From DATARH01 sp963773625 (GTDB lineage: Bacteria; Pseudomonadota; Alphaproteobacteria; ATCC43930; CGMCC-115725), in NCBI GenBank assembly GCA_963773625.1, contig CAVZCJ010000022.1, positions 62,001 through 126,000 of the forward strand: 64,000 bases of DNA, in the 5' to 3' direction. Shown here piece after piece: positions 1-9,981 of this stretch. The notes below the pieces were generated by a model. That model saw only the letters and a program-made list of their open reading frames with translations. It did not search any database and was not told the origin of the DNA. Every line of letters begins with the position of its first letter. Within the stretch, counting starts at the first letter, position 1. The translations under genes were made by a program, and so were the position numbers.

Positions 1-1723
1 CGTATTCCTCGGTGCCGTCCCAAGCGCCGTCAAACCCGCCGATTGCGGCGAACGTCTCCCGCCGCACCGCCATCAGTGCGCCGACATAGGGCAGGCTACG
101 CAACAGATCGAGATTGAAGTCGGGCTTGAAATGCGGGCCGGACAGAGACGCCGTTCGGATCGATGCGGGCTTCGTCGCTGTAGAGCGCCTGCCACTCGGG
201 ATGGCGGAAGAAGGCGTCGGCGACGGCGAAGAGCGCATGCGGGGCAAGCTGGTCGCCGCAATCGATCAGCGCGACCCAGTCTGCATCCGACTGTGTGAGC
301 GCACGAGTCAGCGCCTCCGCCGGCTTACCCTCCGTGCGGTGCCAGGTGATGCGGCTTTCCTGCGCCAGCACCTCCGGCATCTCGCTTTCGGCGACGATGT
401 GCAGCAGCCACTTGCCGGCGATCTGCGAGGCAAGCGAGCGCAAGGTGAGCGCGAGATTGGACCTCGCATCCAGCGGGAAGGATCATGCCGAGACGCAAGG
501 GTCGGCACGAGCGGCCATTGCTGGACGCGCTCGGCCACCCAATCGAGGTGCGCGGTCGCGGTCGAGCGGCGCGCCATGACCCAGCGCGGGAATGCCTCTT
601 CCACATCCAGCGGCTTCGGCAGACCCGCGCTGTCGACTGTGCGCGCCCCGATCGCCTGCTTTTGCGCTGCCGCCTCGCCCAAGAGGCGATGCAAGCGGTC
701 ACGCAGCTCGGCAGCTTCGTGCCGCGCGCGGCCGAGCTGTTGTGTCAGATCTGGGATCGATCCTGTTGCTGGGCGCGCGCCTCGATGACTTCCCGGCGGG
801 CCTGACCGATGACCGGCAGAAACAACTCGCCGGCGGAGGCGAATTCACGCCCGACAGCATCGCAAATCTCATCGAGATGCAGTTCGCCTGCGAGGAACGC
901 CGCATAGACCGAGGCGACCCAGGCGGCGAGCTTGCCGTTCGCCGCGCCGGCGGCGTCGCTGATCCGGCGGCGGCGCAGTTCGGGCGCGAGAAAGGCATCG
1001 ACCGCCGCTTCCGCCGCCGCGCCCGATCTGCGGCCAAGTCGAGCCGCAATTCGACTTGCGACCCGAGCGGCGACGCCGCGCCAGCCCGATTCTCCGATCG
1101 AGATCCTCGTAATGGACGATGACCCGCTTCGCGCCGCGGGTGGCGCGTTCGGCATCGAGCAGATGGCCGAGCCAGAGCAGCATGCCCCGAGCCAGGCTCA
1201 TGCCGTCGCGCACGGCCAGCGACTCGGCGACGTCGAGCGGATGACGCACCGCCAGCAGATAACGCGGCTCGACCCGTTCCTCGGCGAAAATCTCCGCCCA
1301 TAGGGGCATCAACCGGCAGAGCCGAGGATCCTTGACCCCCCAAAGCGGCGCGCCAGTAAACTCGCGGTTGACGATCACCGCCAGCTCGCGCCGCGCGGCC
1401 TGCGCCGCCTCTCCGTGTTCGAAACCCGGCGGTAGTGAGCGGATGTCGTCCCAGCCATAGCCAAGCGCCATCATCAGCCGCTCGTGGACCGCGACGATAT
1501 CGCTGTGCTCCCAATAACCGCGCGGATTATCAGGCGTGGCGGCCATCAGCCGGCTGCCGAGCGCGACGCCGAGATGATGCAGCGTTCCGGTCAGCGCCGA
1601 GGTGCCGCTGCGATGCATGCCCAGGACGACAAGCGCGGTTGAGCCGGCGATCGCGCTTCCGGGCTCGGCGGGTGCCGAGCGGCGGCCATGCCTCGCGTTG
1701 CCGGCGAGGGTTATGTCATTCAT
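1..1723 (-). pseudogene. Sulfotransferase / glycosyltransferase-2 fusion, frame broken several times, runs off left edge
   Basis: The start is ATG at 1723 with an AAGG site about 7 bases upstream. Residues 30-60 carry the PAPS-binding P-loop GMHRSGTSAL, followed by GYWEHSD and WGVKDPRLC, as in bacterial sulfotransferases. A helical, coiled-coil-like middle follows. The C-terminal part is a family-2 glycosyltransferase (DWVALIDCGDQLAPH, LYSDEARID, then MAVRRETFAAIGGFDG close to base 1). The reading frame changes near 1095, 745, 490 and 140, but coding quality is kept in each segment, so the original was probably one long protein. It would transfer sulfate and sugar to a surface glycan or possibly flagellin. 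The 94 bases between it and flgL show nothing clear. Decay and sequencing error cannot be told apart here. Confidence 0.7.
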
Positions 1724-1817
1724 CCGCGACCTTCCCGCCCGAATATCCAATTTTATCACGAATTCCCGATATTCGTCATTCACGGCGGCAGCGGGCAAGC
1801 CGGAAGAAAATTCCCCG

Positions 1818-3083
1818 CTAAGGACGGATGTCGGCGAAGAGCGTCAGCCCCTGCACCTTGGCGAAGGCAAGCTGCGCCGCCTGCAGCGCGGTGAGGCTTT
1901 CGCTATAATTAGCCAGCACTTGCGGCAGATTGGCCGATTGCAGGTTGGACATTTCGGTGCCGGCATTGCCGCCGAGCGCGCTCGTCTGGGTCTGTACGGA
2001 CTGGATCTCGGCGAGACTGGTGCCGAGCGTCGCTTGGGCCGACAGCACGCTGGTTTGCGCGCCACCGAGATTAGCGAGCACGTTCTGCAGCGCCTGTTGC
2101 GCCAGAGTGGTCTGCGCGCCGGTGCCTTGCGGCAGCTGCAACGCCGAGATCATGTCCTGCACGGTCTGAAACAGGCTTGAGGTCGCGCCCGGCTTGACGG
2201 CAAAGCTGTCGCCCGCAGCGGGGGTGCCGCTCACCTTGATGTCGATGCCGCCAAATGCGACGTCCGCGCCGGGAGCATAGCTGCCCGAAGCGACGACACC
2301 CGAGCTCGCGTTGTAACCCGCGCTGCCCGGCGTTCCGGTGCCGCTGGTCACGGTGTAGGCAAGGCTCGACCCGCTGCCGGTGAAGCTGATGTCGTACTGG
2401 GTCCCGGCAAGGCTCGCGGCGGTGACCTGCGCCAGGCTGGTGACACCGCCGGCAACCGCGTAGGCGCCGCCGGTATTGGCCGCGTTCGCCGCGACCGCGA
2501 CCCCGCCGGTTCCGGCGGGAACATTCATGAAGATGCTTTGGCCGGAAATCGTCGAGGCGACGTCGAGCGACGGCGCTATCTGCACCTCGTTGGTGGCAGC
2601 GTCGCCGTTGAACACCACCTGCCCGGTCGGCAAGGTCGAGACGGCCGGGGCATTCGACTTCGACCCGGCGAACAGATAGGCGCCGTTCGCACCCTGCGTA
2701 TTGGCCAACTGGACCAGCTGCTGCAGCGTCGACTGCGCGATGGCGATCGCCGATTGGCGGTCGCCCTGGGTCGAGGTGCCGTTGGCGATCGACACGACGT
2801 TCTGCCGGAGCTGGACCAGGAGGTTGGTCACCTGCTGCAGCGCACCGACCCCGTTCTGCAGGGTCTGGGTCGCGGCCTGGCCGTTGGCCGTATCGTAGCT
2901 CAGCTGACCAATCTGATTGGCCAGACCGATGACCTGACTGGCGGCGCCGGGATCGTCGGTCGGGCTCAGCAGAGTCTGACCGGTGGCTATCTCGCGATTG
3001 AGCCGGTTGACGTTTTGCTGCTGCGCCAGCAGATCGTTGAGCGAGCCGAGCAGAAACTCGCTGGTGCTGATCCGCATCGTCAT
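1818..3083 (-). CDS. flgL: Flagellar hook-associated protein 3 FlgL
   Basis: This 421-residue junction protein joins hook to filament outside the cell. The N-terminal flagellin-type helical region (residues 1-140) opens with MTMRISTSEFLLGSLNDLL and contains LSPTDDPGAASQ, the typical FlgL/flagellin N-terminal signature. The C-terminal helix pair covers about residues 335-421. The middle is Gly/Ala/Thr-rich and longer than in enteric FlgL (about 317 residues). It follows flgK by 2 bases and is the last gene of the flagellar run. An alternative ATG lies at 3077. Confidence 0.93.
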   Translation of the reverse strand: MTMRISTSEFLLGSLNDLLAQQQNVNRLNREIATGQTLLSPTDDPGAASQVIGLANQIGQLSYDTANGQAATQTLQNGVGALQQVTNLLVQLRQNVVSIANGTSTQGDRQSAIAIAQSTLQQLVQLANTQGANGAYLFAGSKSNAPAVSTLPTGQVVFNGDAATNEVQIAPSLDVASTISGQSIFMNVPAGTGGVAVAANAANTGGAYAVAGGVTSLAQVTAASLAGTQYDISFTGSGSSLAYTVTSGTGTPGSAGYNASSGVVASGSYAPGADVAFGGIDIKVSGTPAAGDSFAVKPGATSSLFQTVQDMISALQLPQGTGAQTTLAQQALQNVLANLGGAQTSVLSAQATLGTSLAEIQSVQTQTSALGGNAGTEMSNLQSANLPQVLANYSESLTALQAAQLAFAKVQGLTLFADIRP

Positions 3084-3085
3084 GC

Positions 3086-5026
3086 CTATGCCTGAACCGC
3101 GGTCAGCAGGCTCTGGAACAAAACCTGGGCGCTCGCAATGACCTGCGCCGCCGCCTGGTAGGCCTGCTGATAGCTGACCAGATCGGCGGCCTGCTCGTCG
3201 AGGTTAACGCCCGAGATCGATTGCTGGACCGACTGGACCTGGCTCAGCACGCCTTGCGCGGTCTGCGCGGCAAAATTCGCCGCCTGGCCAGCGCTGCCGA
3301 CCTGACCGACGAGCGCGCCATAGGCGCTGCTCAGCGTCTGCCCCGACAGCAGGTTCTGGCCAGCGAGATTGGTCATCGCCAGGACATTGCCGTTGCTGTC
3401 CACTCCGCCGGGGGTCAGCGCAAACGTGTCGCCCGCAGCTGGGGTTCCCGGGGACAAGGTGACCGCCGCGACCGCACCGGCCGGGGCAGGCGGGCTCGGA
3501 TAGGCAATCGCTACCTGGGCGGCGGCGGTGAAGGTTCCCGACCCAATCACCGTATTGAGCGGCGACAGTACGTCGAAACTCGTCGCCGAGGTGAATTTAA
3601 CGGTCAGATTTTGGCCGAAATAGCTCGCCGGCACGATGACGGTTCCGGCCGCCAGCGCGCCGCTGGTGGTGGCGCTAAAGGCGCTTGCCGTGACATTGCC
3701 GATATTGCCGCCGGGGGTCGCCACATAGGCCGAGGCGGCGGCAATGGCCTTCGGATCCGCGGCGACCACCTTCAGCGTCTGCGCCGCGTTCGCGGTCGGC
3801 TCGATCTCGAACGAGTCGCCGGTGTTGATCGTGCCCGAGACCGTGAGGGTCATGCCGTCGAGGCTGAGGCTCGGTCCACCACCGAGCGGGGTCACCTGGC
3901 CGGTCGCGGTGTTGGTTGCCTGATACCCGCCACTCGTCTTGGCGACGATGTAGTCTCCAGGCACGAACGAATTCGCGTCGGTGATCGCCGCCGCGAGGGT
4001 GCCACCGCCAGTGTTCGTCGCGGCCGCGAGCACGCTGGGGCCGCCGACTGAGAAGACATTTGCGCCCTGCGCGCCGTTGAGATCGAGGCCGAGGGACTGC
4101 CGTGCGTTCACCGACGCCGCGAGCGCGGCGGCGATGCCACCCACCGAATTCTGCGCCGCCACAATCTGACCCTGCGATGTGATGACCCCGCCGATCGTAC
4201 CGCCGCTGAGGCTCGCGGTGATGTCCTGTCCGGTCGGTTGGTAAATGATGGATAGGTTGGCGCCGCCATAGCCGCTCGAGGTCGCACTGAGGTTCGCCGA
4301 CGTCCCGCCGGCGACCAGCACCGCGCCACCCGTGGTGTAGACGTCAACCGAACCGTTCGGGCCCGCGGTGACGCTGACGCCGAGTTCTTGTCCAAGCTGC
4401 TGCACGAGGTTGTCGCGGGTGTCCAGCAACGCGTTGGGCGGTCCGGCGCCCGACCCTTGCTGGGCCATGATCTGCTTGTTGAGGCCCGCAATCTGCTGGG
4501 TCAGCGAATTGATCGTGCCGACCGCGCTGGCGAGCTGACCGTTCAGTTGCGTCAGCCCGCCGGCGAGCTGGCTGGCCACCGAGTTGAAATCGGTGGCCAG
4601 CACCTGCGCGTCGCTGAGAAACGTCTGTCGATTGGGCAGGCTGGTTGGATCCTGGCTCACCGCGTTCATCGCGCCAAAAAAGCCGGTGAGCGCCGCGCCG
4701 AGTCCCCCCGCCCCGCCCGACGCCACAGGGAAGATCGCGGCCAGGTTTTGCGCGCTGTTTTGCGCGACTTGCGCCGCCTGGTTGGCTGAGCCGGCGCTCA
4801 CCAGCTGGGAAAACACGAACTGGTTGAAGGCACGCTGGATCGAGGTGACGTCGGTGCCGACGCCGGCGCCGTTCGGGAGGCCGGGCACTTCGACCTGCTG
4901 TACCGACTGGACGTTGTAGCCAGGCGTATTGACGTTTGCGGTGTTGTTGGAGACCGTCTCCATCGCCTTGGTCGCGGCATCGAGGCCGCTCCAGCCGGTG
5001 TTGATCAGCTGGCTCAGCCCGCTCAT
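3086..5026 (-). CDS. flgK: Flagellar hook-associated protein 1 FlgK
   Basis: This is the first hook-filament junction protein, 646 residues. Residues 26-38 read SNNTANVNTPGYN, the conserved N-terminal rod/hook signature, and the C-terminus (VNLDEQAADLVSYQQAYQAAAQ) is the matching helical motif. I chose ATG 5026 over an upstream in-frame start at 5092 because it begins directly at the conserved MSGLSQLINTG and sits in a TGAAATG junction with the preceding small gene. The central variable region is Ala/Gly/Thr-rich. It is followed at once by flgL, as in most flagellar operons. Confidence 0.94.
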   Translation of the reverse strand: MSGLSQLINTGWSGLDAATKAMETVSNNTANVNTPGYNVQSVQQVEVPGLPNGAGVGTDVTSIQRAFNQFVFSQLVSAGSANQAAQVAQNSAQNLAAIFPVASGGAGGLGAALTGFFGAMNAVSQDPTSLPNRQTFLSDAQVLATDFNSVASQLAGGLTQLNGQLASAVGTINSLTQQIAGLNKQIMAQQGSGAGPPNALLDTRDNLVQQLGQELGVSVTAGPNGSVDVYTTGGAVLVAGGTSANLSATSSGYGGANLSIIYQPTGQDITASLSGGTIGGVITSQGQIVAAQNSVGGIAAALAASVNARQSLGLDLNGAQGANVFSVGGPSVLAAATNTGGGTLAAAITDANSFVPGDYIVAKTSGGYQATNTATGQVTPLGGGPSLSLDGMTLTVSGTINTGDSFEIEPTANAAQTLKVVAADPKAIAAASAYVATPGGNIGNVTASAFSATTSGALAAGTVIVPASYFGQNLTVKFTSATSFDVLSPLNTVIGSGTFTAAAQVAIAYPSPPAPAGAVAAVTLSPGTPAAGDTFALTPGGVDSNGNVLAMTNLAGQNLLSGQTLSSAYGALVGQVGSAGQAANFAAQTAQGVLSQVQSVQQSISGVNLDEQAADLVSYQQAYQAAAQVIASAQVLFQSLLTAVQA

Positions 5027-5027
5027 T

Positions 5028-5402
5028 TCAACCGCGCCCCAGAAGCCGGCCGTCGGCGCCGTCGCGCAGCCCTGTCGCCGTACCCTCGCCACGCAGACGG
5101 CTCAACCGGGCGCCAATCTCGGCGAGAAACTCCAGGCAGCTCTGCTCGCCCCGATCGACTTCGCGAGCCAAGGCACCCATCGTCAGATCGAGCTCGTCGA
5201 GAACCCAAGGGGCCAACGATCGCCGCCGTTCCTCGAGCTGGATCAATTCGCCAATCAGCCGCCCGCGGCGATCGATCAGTCGGAATACGGTGTCGGCCGA
5301 CCGACGCCGCAAATGCCCGGAGCGCTCGAGGCGAAACAGTCGCACTAGACGGCGCGCGATCAGCATCTCCCTGCGCATCAGCTCCGTTCCGGGATCGGTC
5401 AC
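5028..5402 (-). CDS. Small helical protein between flgJ and flgK, possible second FlgN-like chaperone
   Basis: 124 residues from a GTG start, charged and predicted helical (RRGRLIGELIQLEERRR, then LDELDLTMGALAREVDRGE), with no signal peptide or membrane segment. It ends one base before the flgK start. FlgN, the export chaperone for FlgK and FlgL, is similarly helical, and the position just before flgK-flgL fits. However, a better FlgN candidate lies at 13707-14069, so this may be a paralogue or an unrelated flagellar protein. The assignment rests on size, composition and context only. Confidence 0.55.
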   Translation of the reverse strand: MTDPGTELMRREMLIARRLVRLFRLERSGHLRRRSADTVFRLIDRRGRLIGELIQLEERRRSLAPWVLDELDLTMGALAREVDRGEQSCLEFLAEIGARLSRLRGEGTATGLRDGADGRLLGRG

Positions 5403-5417
5403 CGGTCTCGCCCGCGC

Positions 5418-6557
5418 CTAGCGCCGCGCAACCACAAAATCCGCGGGAAGCAGCGAGACCGGCTGCCCCGGAGCGGATGCCTGCGGAGGCGGCGGAGCAG
5501 GCTGCGGTGTCAATCCCGTCGGGGCGGCACCGCTGACCGATGGGCTCGCGGCGACGGATTGCAGCTTTTGCACGTAATTGATGTCGGTAGCCCAACCGCC
5601 GGCGAGCAGGGCTTGCGCGTAGGAGACCACATCCTCGCCTTTTCCGAGGGCAGCGCGGTAACGGGGATTGTTGGCAACCAGCGCGACAAAATCCCGAACG
5701 GACGCTTCGACGCTCGGATAGGCGCGGAACGCGTCGGTAATCGAGATGAGCTGACCGTTTTGATACTCGTGCGTCGCCGCATCTACTTTCTCGCCGCTCC
5801 ACGACGAGCCTGCCTTGATGCCGAATAGATTGTTGCCGACCACCGAACGCCCCCAACCGGTCTCGATCGCCGCCTGGGCCAGCAAGATCTTTGGCGAGAC
5901 GCCCAATTCCTGCCCCGCCTGCTGCAGGAATGGCATGAGCTTTTGCGTGAACGCGGCGATTTCGTCGGGTGTGGCCCCGCCCGACACATGGCCCGGGCGC
6001 GACTGGATCGTGGTGGCGGTATTGGTTGCTATCGGCCCGGCTGGGACGCTACCGCCGAAAGGCACCGCCAGCTTGGGGTTGATATGCGCCATCAAGGCCA
6101 AGGTCGCGCCGTTGCCCGGGCTGATGGCACCCCGCGCGATCGCGGCGGCGAGCGGCCGCATCCCGCCGCCCTGCCAGTACGCCGCGAGCGATATCCCGTT
6201 TCCGGTGACCGCGGGTTTTGGCTGTGCGGGCCCGCTTGTATCGGTGACCTCGCCATGGGCCACCTGCTTTTTCTGAATCGAGTTCAGGATGAGGTCGGTG
6301 AGGCCGGTGCTGTCGTGCCCAACCACCGCCTGGCTGACCGTGCTAGCGAACATTTGGTTGACGACATCGCTTCCCGTGCCGCTGACGAAGGGCAACGCGG
6401 TACCGTCGCTTTGGCGCATCAAATTGGCCATCAGCAACGCGCCGAATTGCTGGCTGACCTTGCGCGCGGCGGCCGGGTCGTTGGCGGCCTTCTCCAGCCC
6501 GGAGAGATCGTTGGCGCCGCTTACCGCCGCCAGGGTTTGGGCGGTGCCGAGGTTCAC
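5418..6557 (-). CDS. flgJ: Two-domain FlgJ: rod scaffold plus peptidoglycan glucosaminidase
   Basis: 379 residues from a GTG start with AAGG about 9 bases upstream. Residues 1-105 match the FlgJ rod-binding domain (KVSQQFGALLMANLMRQS). Residues 215-345 match the glucosaminidase domain (ILLAQAAIETGWGRSVVGNN, catalytic Glu about residue 232, then NLFGIKAG and YAQALLAGGWATD). A Pro/Gln-rich tail follows. The protein caps the rod in the periplasm and cuts peptidoglycan so the rod can pass. The two-domain form is typical of beta- and gammaproteobacteria, whereas most alphaproteobacterial FlgJ lacks the enzyme domain. It starts 2 bases after the flgI stop. Confidence 0.93.
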   Translation of the reverse strand: MNLGTAQTLAAVSGANDLSGLEKAANDPAAARKVSQQFGALLMANLMRQSDGTALPFVSGTGSDVVNQMFASTVSQAVVGHDSTGLTDLILNSIQKKQVAHGEVTDTSGPAQPKPAVTGNGISLAAYWQGGGMRPLAAAIARGAISPGNGATLALMAHINPKLAVPFGGSVPAGPIATNTATTIQSRPGHVSGGATPDEIAAFTQKLMPFLQQAGQELGVSPKILLAQAAIETGWGRSVVGNNLFGIKAGSSWSGEKVDAATHEYQNGQLISITDAFRAYPSVEASVRDFVALVANNPRYRAALGKGEDVVSYAQALLAGGWATDINYVQKLQSVAASPSVSGAAPTGLTPQPAPPPPQASAPGQPVSLLPADFVVARR

Positions 6558-6558
6558 T

Positions 6559-7674
6559 TCAGATGACCTTGATGCGGGCGTGTAGGGCGCCCGATTGCTT
6601 CAGGGCTTGAAGGATCGCGATCAAATCCGACGAGGTGGCGCCGATCGCATTGAGGTTACGGACGATATCGGAGACATGCGGTGCATTTGTCAGCTCGATG
6701 ATCTTGGCGGTCTTTTCATCCGCGGTAACCTGGGTGCGCGGCACGGTGGTCGTCGTACCCTTGCTGAACGGCGCTGGCTGGGAGACTTGCGGCGTTTCGT
6801 TGACGGTGACCGCGAGGCTGCCATAGGCCACCGCCGCGGGCCCGATGCGAACATCCTGGCCCAGCACCACGGTACCGCTTTGCGCGTCGATGACGACTTC
6901 CGCCACGGGCGTTTCCGTCGTCACATCGATGTCCAGCAATCGGGCGATGAACCCGACCTGCGCCGTCGGCGTCGGCGGCGCGCGGACGGCGATCTGCGCC
7001 GGCCCGCGTGCCTCGGCCACCGGACCGAGCTTCGCGTTGATGGCGTCGGTAATCCGCGCCGCGTTGCCGAAGGAACGCGCATCGAGGTCGAGAAGGATGA
7101 TGTTGTCCACCACGAAGGCCGACTTGGTGGCTCGCTCGATGCTAGCGCCGCCGGGGATTTGCGCGACGGTGGGGATATTGACCGTGGTCGAGGCAGCCTG
7201 GCCGCTGGCCTCGAACCCGCTGACCAGCAGCGACCCCTGCGCCATCGCGTAGACCTGGCCGTCGGCACCGCGCAACTCGGTCATCAACAGGACGCCGCCG
7301 CGCAAGCTCTTGGCGTTACCCATCGCCGATACGGTGACGTCAACCCGCTGGCCAACCTGCATAAAGGCCGGCAGATCGGCTGTTACCATCGCCGCGGCGA
7401 CCGCGGTGGGCTGGAGAAACGCCGCGGGCGGCAGCGTCAGGCCCATCTGCCGCATCATGTTCTGGATCGCCTGGACGGTGTAGGGAACCTGAGTGGTCTG
7501 ATCTCCGGTGCCGGGAAGGCCGACGACAAGGCCGTATCCGATCAACTGGTTGTCGCGCGCGCCCTCGACTTGGACGATCTCCTTGAGCCGGTCAGCGTTC
7601 GACGGACTGCTACCCCAGCCGAAAACCAGGGCCAGCAGCGCGAGCCCGGCTAGTTGAACCAGTCGAGCGGCCAT
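6559..7674 (-). CDS. flgI: Flagellar P-ring protein FlgI
   Basis: 371 residues, the usual family length. A Sec signal peptide ends near SNA at residue 27. The mature start DRLKEIVQVEGARDNQLIGY and GLVVGLPGTGDQT is the FlgI hallmark. It forms the peptidoglycan-level bushing around the rod. The ATG lies inside the 3' end of flgH (25-base overlap), which implies translational coupling. Its presence with FlgH shows a Gram-negative type basal body. Confidence 0.96.
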   Translation of the reverse strand: MAARLVQLAGLALLALVFGWGSSPSNADRLKEIVQVEGARDNQLIGYGLVVGLPGTGDQTTQVPYTVQAIQNMMRQMGLTLPPAAFLQPTAVAAAMVTADLPAFMQVGQRVDVTVSAMGNAKSLRGGVLLMTELRGADGQVYAMAQGSLLVSGFEASGQAASTTVNIPTVAQIPGGASIERATKSAFVVDNIILLDLDARSFGNAARITDAINAKLGPVAEARGPAQIAVRAPPTPTAQVGFIARLLDIDVTTETPVAEVVIDAQSGTVVLGQDVRIGPAAVAYGSLAVTVNETPQVSQPAPFSKGTTTTVPRTQVTADEKTAKIIELTNAPHVSDIVRNLNAIGATSSDLIAILQALKQSGALHARIKVI

Positions 7675-8384
7675 GTCGTGCTCACGGTGAGGAACACTTT
7701 TTGGAGAAAGCCCATCTTCGGCGACAGATAGGTTTCGCCGTCGCCGCTGAACTCGATGTGCGCTTCGGCGATACGCGTGGACAGAACGACGTTGCCCGAC
7801 ATGTCTTCCGGGCGCACGACCCCGGCGATGCGGATGTATTCCTTGCCGCCGACCAGCTGCATCTGATCGTTGCCAGCGATGACGAGGTCGCCATTTGGAC
7901 GGATGCGCTGCACCATCGCCGATACGGTCGTGGTGAAGGTGTCGCTTTGCTGAGTAGCGCCGCTCCCCTGCAAGCTGTTGGCGCTGGTGTAGTTGATGTT
8001 GGGGTTGAATTTGGTCGTGGCGCTCGAGTGACCAAAGCTCGTCGGCAGCCCAAAAAGGTTGTTCACATTGCTGACGACACTTTCGTTGCGGCCGAGGTTC
8101 TGGCTAACGTTCTTGGTCGCTGTCGCCTGCTGCACGATCTGCACGGTGACAATGTCGCCGACCTGCCATACCCGATGGTCGCGAAACAGCTGAAGACCAG
8201 CGCCTTGGACGTTGCTTTGGTAGATCGCGCCATTCGTGGTCGGCGCCTCGGCCGCCTGATCGCCCGGCAGCTGGGAGAGATCGGCAAGCATTTTCCCCTG
8301 GCTTGTCGGACCGGGCGTGCAGCCGGCAACTCCACCCAAGACGAGCAATACCGCGGCCGGCGGGGCAAGCGGGGAAGATTTCAC
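7650..8384 (-). CDS. flgH: Flagellar L-ring lipoprotein FlgH
   Basis: 244 residues from a GTG start that overlaps the flgG stop (GTGA). The lipobox GGVAGC puts the lipidated Cys at residue 22. Conserved FlgH segments are visible (DHRVWQVGDIVTVQI, GKEYIRIAGVVRPEDM, TRIAEAHIEFSGDGE). It forms the outer-membrane ring of the basal body. It overlaps flgI downstream by 25 bases. Confidence 0.95.
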   Translation of the reverse strand: MKSSPLAPPAAVLLVLGGVAGCTPGPTSQGKMLADLSQLPGDQAAEAPTTNGAIYQSNVQGAGLQLFRDHRVWQVGDIVTVQIVQQATATKNVSQNLGRNESVVSNVNNLFGLPTSFGHSSATTKFNPNINYTSANSLQGSGATQQSDTFTTTVSAMVQRIRPNGDLVIAGNDQMQLVGGKEYIRIAGVVRPEDMSGNVVLSTRIAEAHIEFSGDGETYLSPKMGFLQKVFLTVSTTWPLDWFN

Positions 8385-9169
8385 GAAGTCGCCTGGGTCA
8401 GGTAATTAAGCATCTGATCGACGCCCTTGGCGGCCTCGGTATTGAGCTCGTAGGCGCGCTGTGTCGCGATCATGTCGATCATCTCGTCGACCACCGATAC
8501 GTTCGATCCTTCGAGATAACCCTGCGCCATCGAACCGAGGCCATTTTGCGTCGGCTGCCCGGTGATGGCCGCGCCCGAAGCCTGGGTCTGTATCGCCAGG
8601 TTATTGCCCATGTTCTGCAGCCCAGCCGGGTTGATGAAATTGGCGAGCTGGATGACCCCGACCTGCGATGGCTGCGCCTGGCCTTGCAGCGTCACGCTGA
8701 CAGTGCCGTCCTGGCCGACGGTAATGCTTTGCGCGCCGCGCGGGATGGTGACCGGCGGCTGCAGCTGATTACCGAGCGCGGTGACGACCTGGCCCTGCGC
8801 GCTGATCTGGAAGCTGCCGTCACGGGTATAGGCGAGCTGGCCCGATGGTAGAAGGATCTGGAAATAGCCCTGGCCGTTGATCGCCAGATCGAGCGCGTTA
8901 CCGGTCTGCTCCAGGCTACCCTGAGTCACGACCGGCTCGGTGGCGATCACATTCGCCCCGGTGCCTTGCTGCAAGCCGGAGGGGTAGTTGGTCGCTTGCG
9001 ACGTGAACCCGCCCGGCTGCGTCAGGTTCTGATAAAGCAAGTCCTGAAAAATCGGACGCTGCTTCTTGAACCCGGTCGTATTGATGTTCGCCAGGTTGTT
9101 CGAAATGACGTCCATTTTGGTCTGTTCACCCTCGAGACCGGTGCGAACGACCGCCAGCGATTGCATCAT
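8381..9169 (-). CDS. flgG: Distal rod protein FlgG
   Basis: 262 residues, normal length. The N-terminal motif MDVISNNLANINTTGFKK and the C-terminal EGSNVSVVDEMIDMIATQRA and YELNTEAAK are the classic FlgG signatures. It forms the distal rod below the hook. It overlaps flgH by 4 bases and follows flgF, the usual flgF-flgG order. An alternative ATG lies 3 bases downstream. Confidence 0.96.
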   Translation of the reverse strand: MMQSLAVVRTGLEGEQTKMDVISNNLANINTTGFKKQRPIFQDLLYQNLTQPGGFTSQATNYPSGLQQGTGANVIATEPVVTQGSLEQTGNALDLAINGQGYFQILLPSGQLAYTRDGSFQISAQGQVVTALGNQLQPPVTIPRGAQSITVGQDGTVSVTLQGQAQPSQVGVIQLANFINPAGLQNMGNNLAIQTQASGAAITGQPTQNGLGSMAQGYLEGSNVSVVDEMIDMIATQRAYELNTEAAKGVDQMLNYLTQATS

Positions 9170-9203
9170 GTTCTGGGTTCTCCGCCTCGCGTCCGGTTGC
9201 CGG

Positions 9204-9944
9204 CTACGTCAGGGTCAATGGGCTGTTCTGGCCTTGGCTTGCGTTGATGGTCATGCGCATCAGCTCGGTCTGCATTTGGAAGGCCCGCGTGTTCTCGATC
9301 ATGCTCATCATGGTCTCGATCGGATTGGCGTTGCTGCCCTCGAGCGCGCCGACCTGTAATTGCACGGAGGCATCCGGCGTCGGCCGATCCTGCTGGGCGA
9401 AGAGGCCGTCGCTCCGTCGGGTCAATGTAGAAGTCGGCGGATTGACGAGCATGATGCGGTTGATCGTGGCGATTTGATCAGGTGTCTGGCCAACGGCCAC
9501 GCCAGAAATCGTCCCATCGGTGCCGATCGTCACCTTTTGCAGCGGCGGCAGCGTGATCGGGGCGTTGCCCTTGCCCAGAACCGGGTTGCCGTCGCTGGTT
9601 TGCAACACCCCGGTCGCCGAGATCGAAAGCGAGCCGTTGCGCGTGAGCGCGGTACTGCCGTCCTTTGCCTGGACCCCGATCCAGCCCTCGCCTTTGACAG
9701 CGACGTCGAGGTCGCGCCCGGTTCCCTCGATCGGACCGGCCTTGAAATTGACGGCGTCCCGGGCCGCCGCGACATCGACCCTGTCGGCCAGCCCTTGGCC
9801 CAAAAGGGGCTGGGCCTGGAAGACCGGCAGCTGCGCCTTGAATGCGGTGGTGCTGGCATTGGCGAGGTTGTTGGTCGCCGACGTCATGCGATCCATCGTC
9901 GCGTTCAGCCCGGTTAGGGCCAGGTACATCATCTGTTGGCTCAT
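9204..9944 (-). CDS. flgF: Proximal rod protein FlgF
   Basis: 246 residues. The N-terminus carries the rod signature in a slightly diverged form (MTSATNNLANASTTAFKAQ), and the C-terminus reads ALEGSNANPIETMMSMIENT followed by RAFQMQTELM, typical of FlgF. DLDVAVKGEGWIGVQ is the conserved core motif. It builds the proximal rod. It lies between flgE and flgG with gaps of 34-37 bases. Confidence 0.95.
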   Translation of the reverse strand: MSQQMMYLALTGLNATMDRMTSATNNLANASTTAFKAQLPVFQAQPLLGQGLADRVDVAAARDAVNFKAGPIEGTGRDLDVAVKGEGWIGVQAKDGSTALTRNGSLSISATGVLQTSDGNPVLGKGNAPITLPPLQKVTIGTDGTISGVAVGQTPDQIATINRIMLVNPPTSTLTRRSDGLFAQQDRPTPDASVQLQVGALEGSNANPIETMMSMIENTRAFQMQTELMRMTINASQGQNSPLTLT

Positions 9945-9981
9945 CGCGCGCCCATCCGGTTCCGGTTACACTCAGTCGCGA

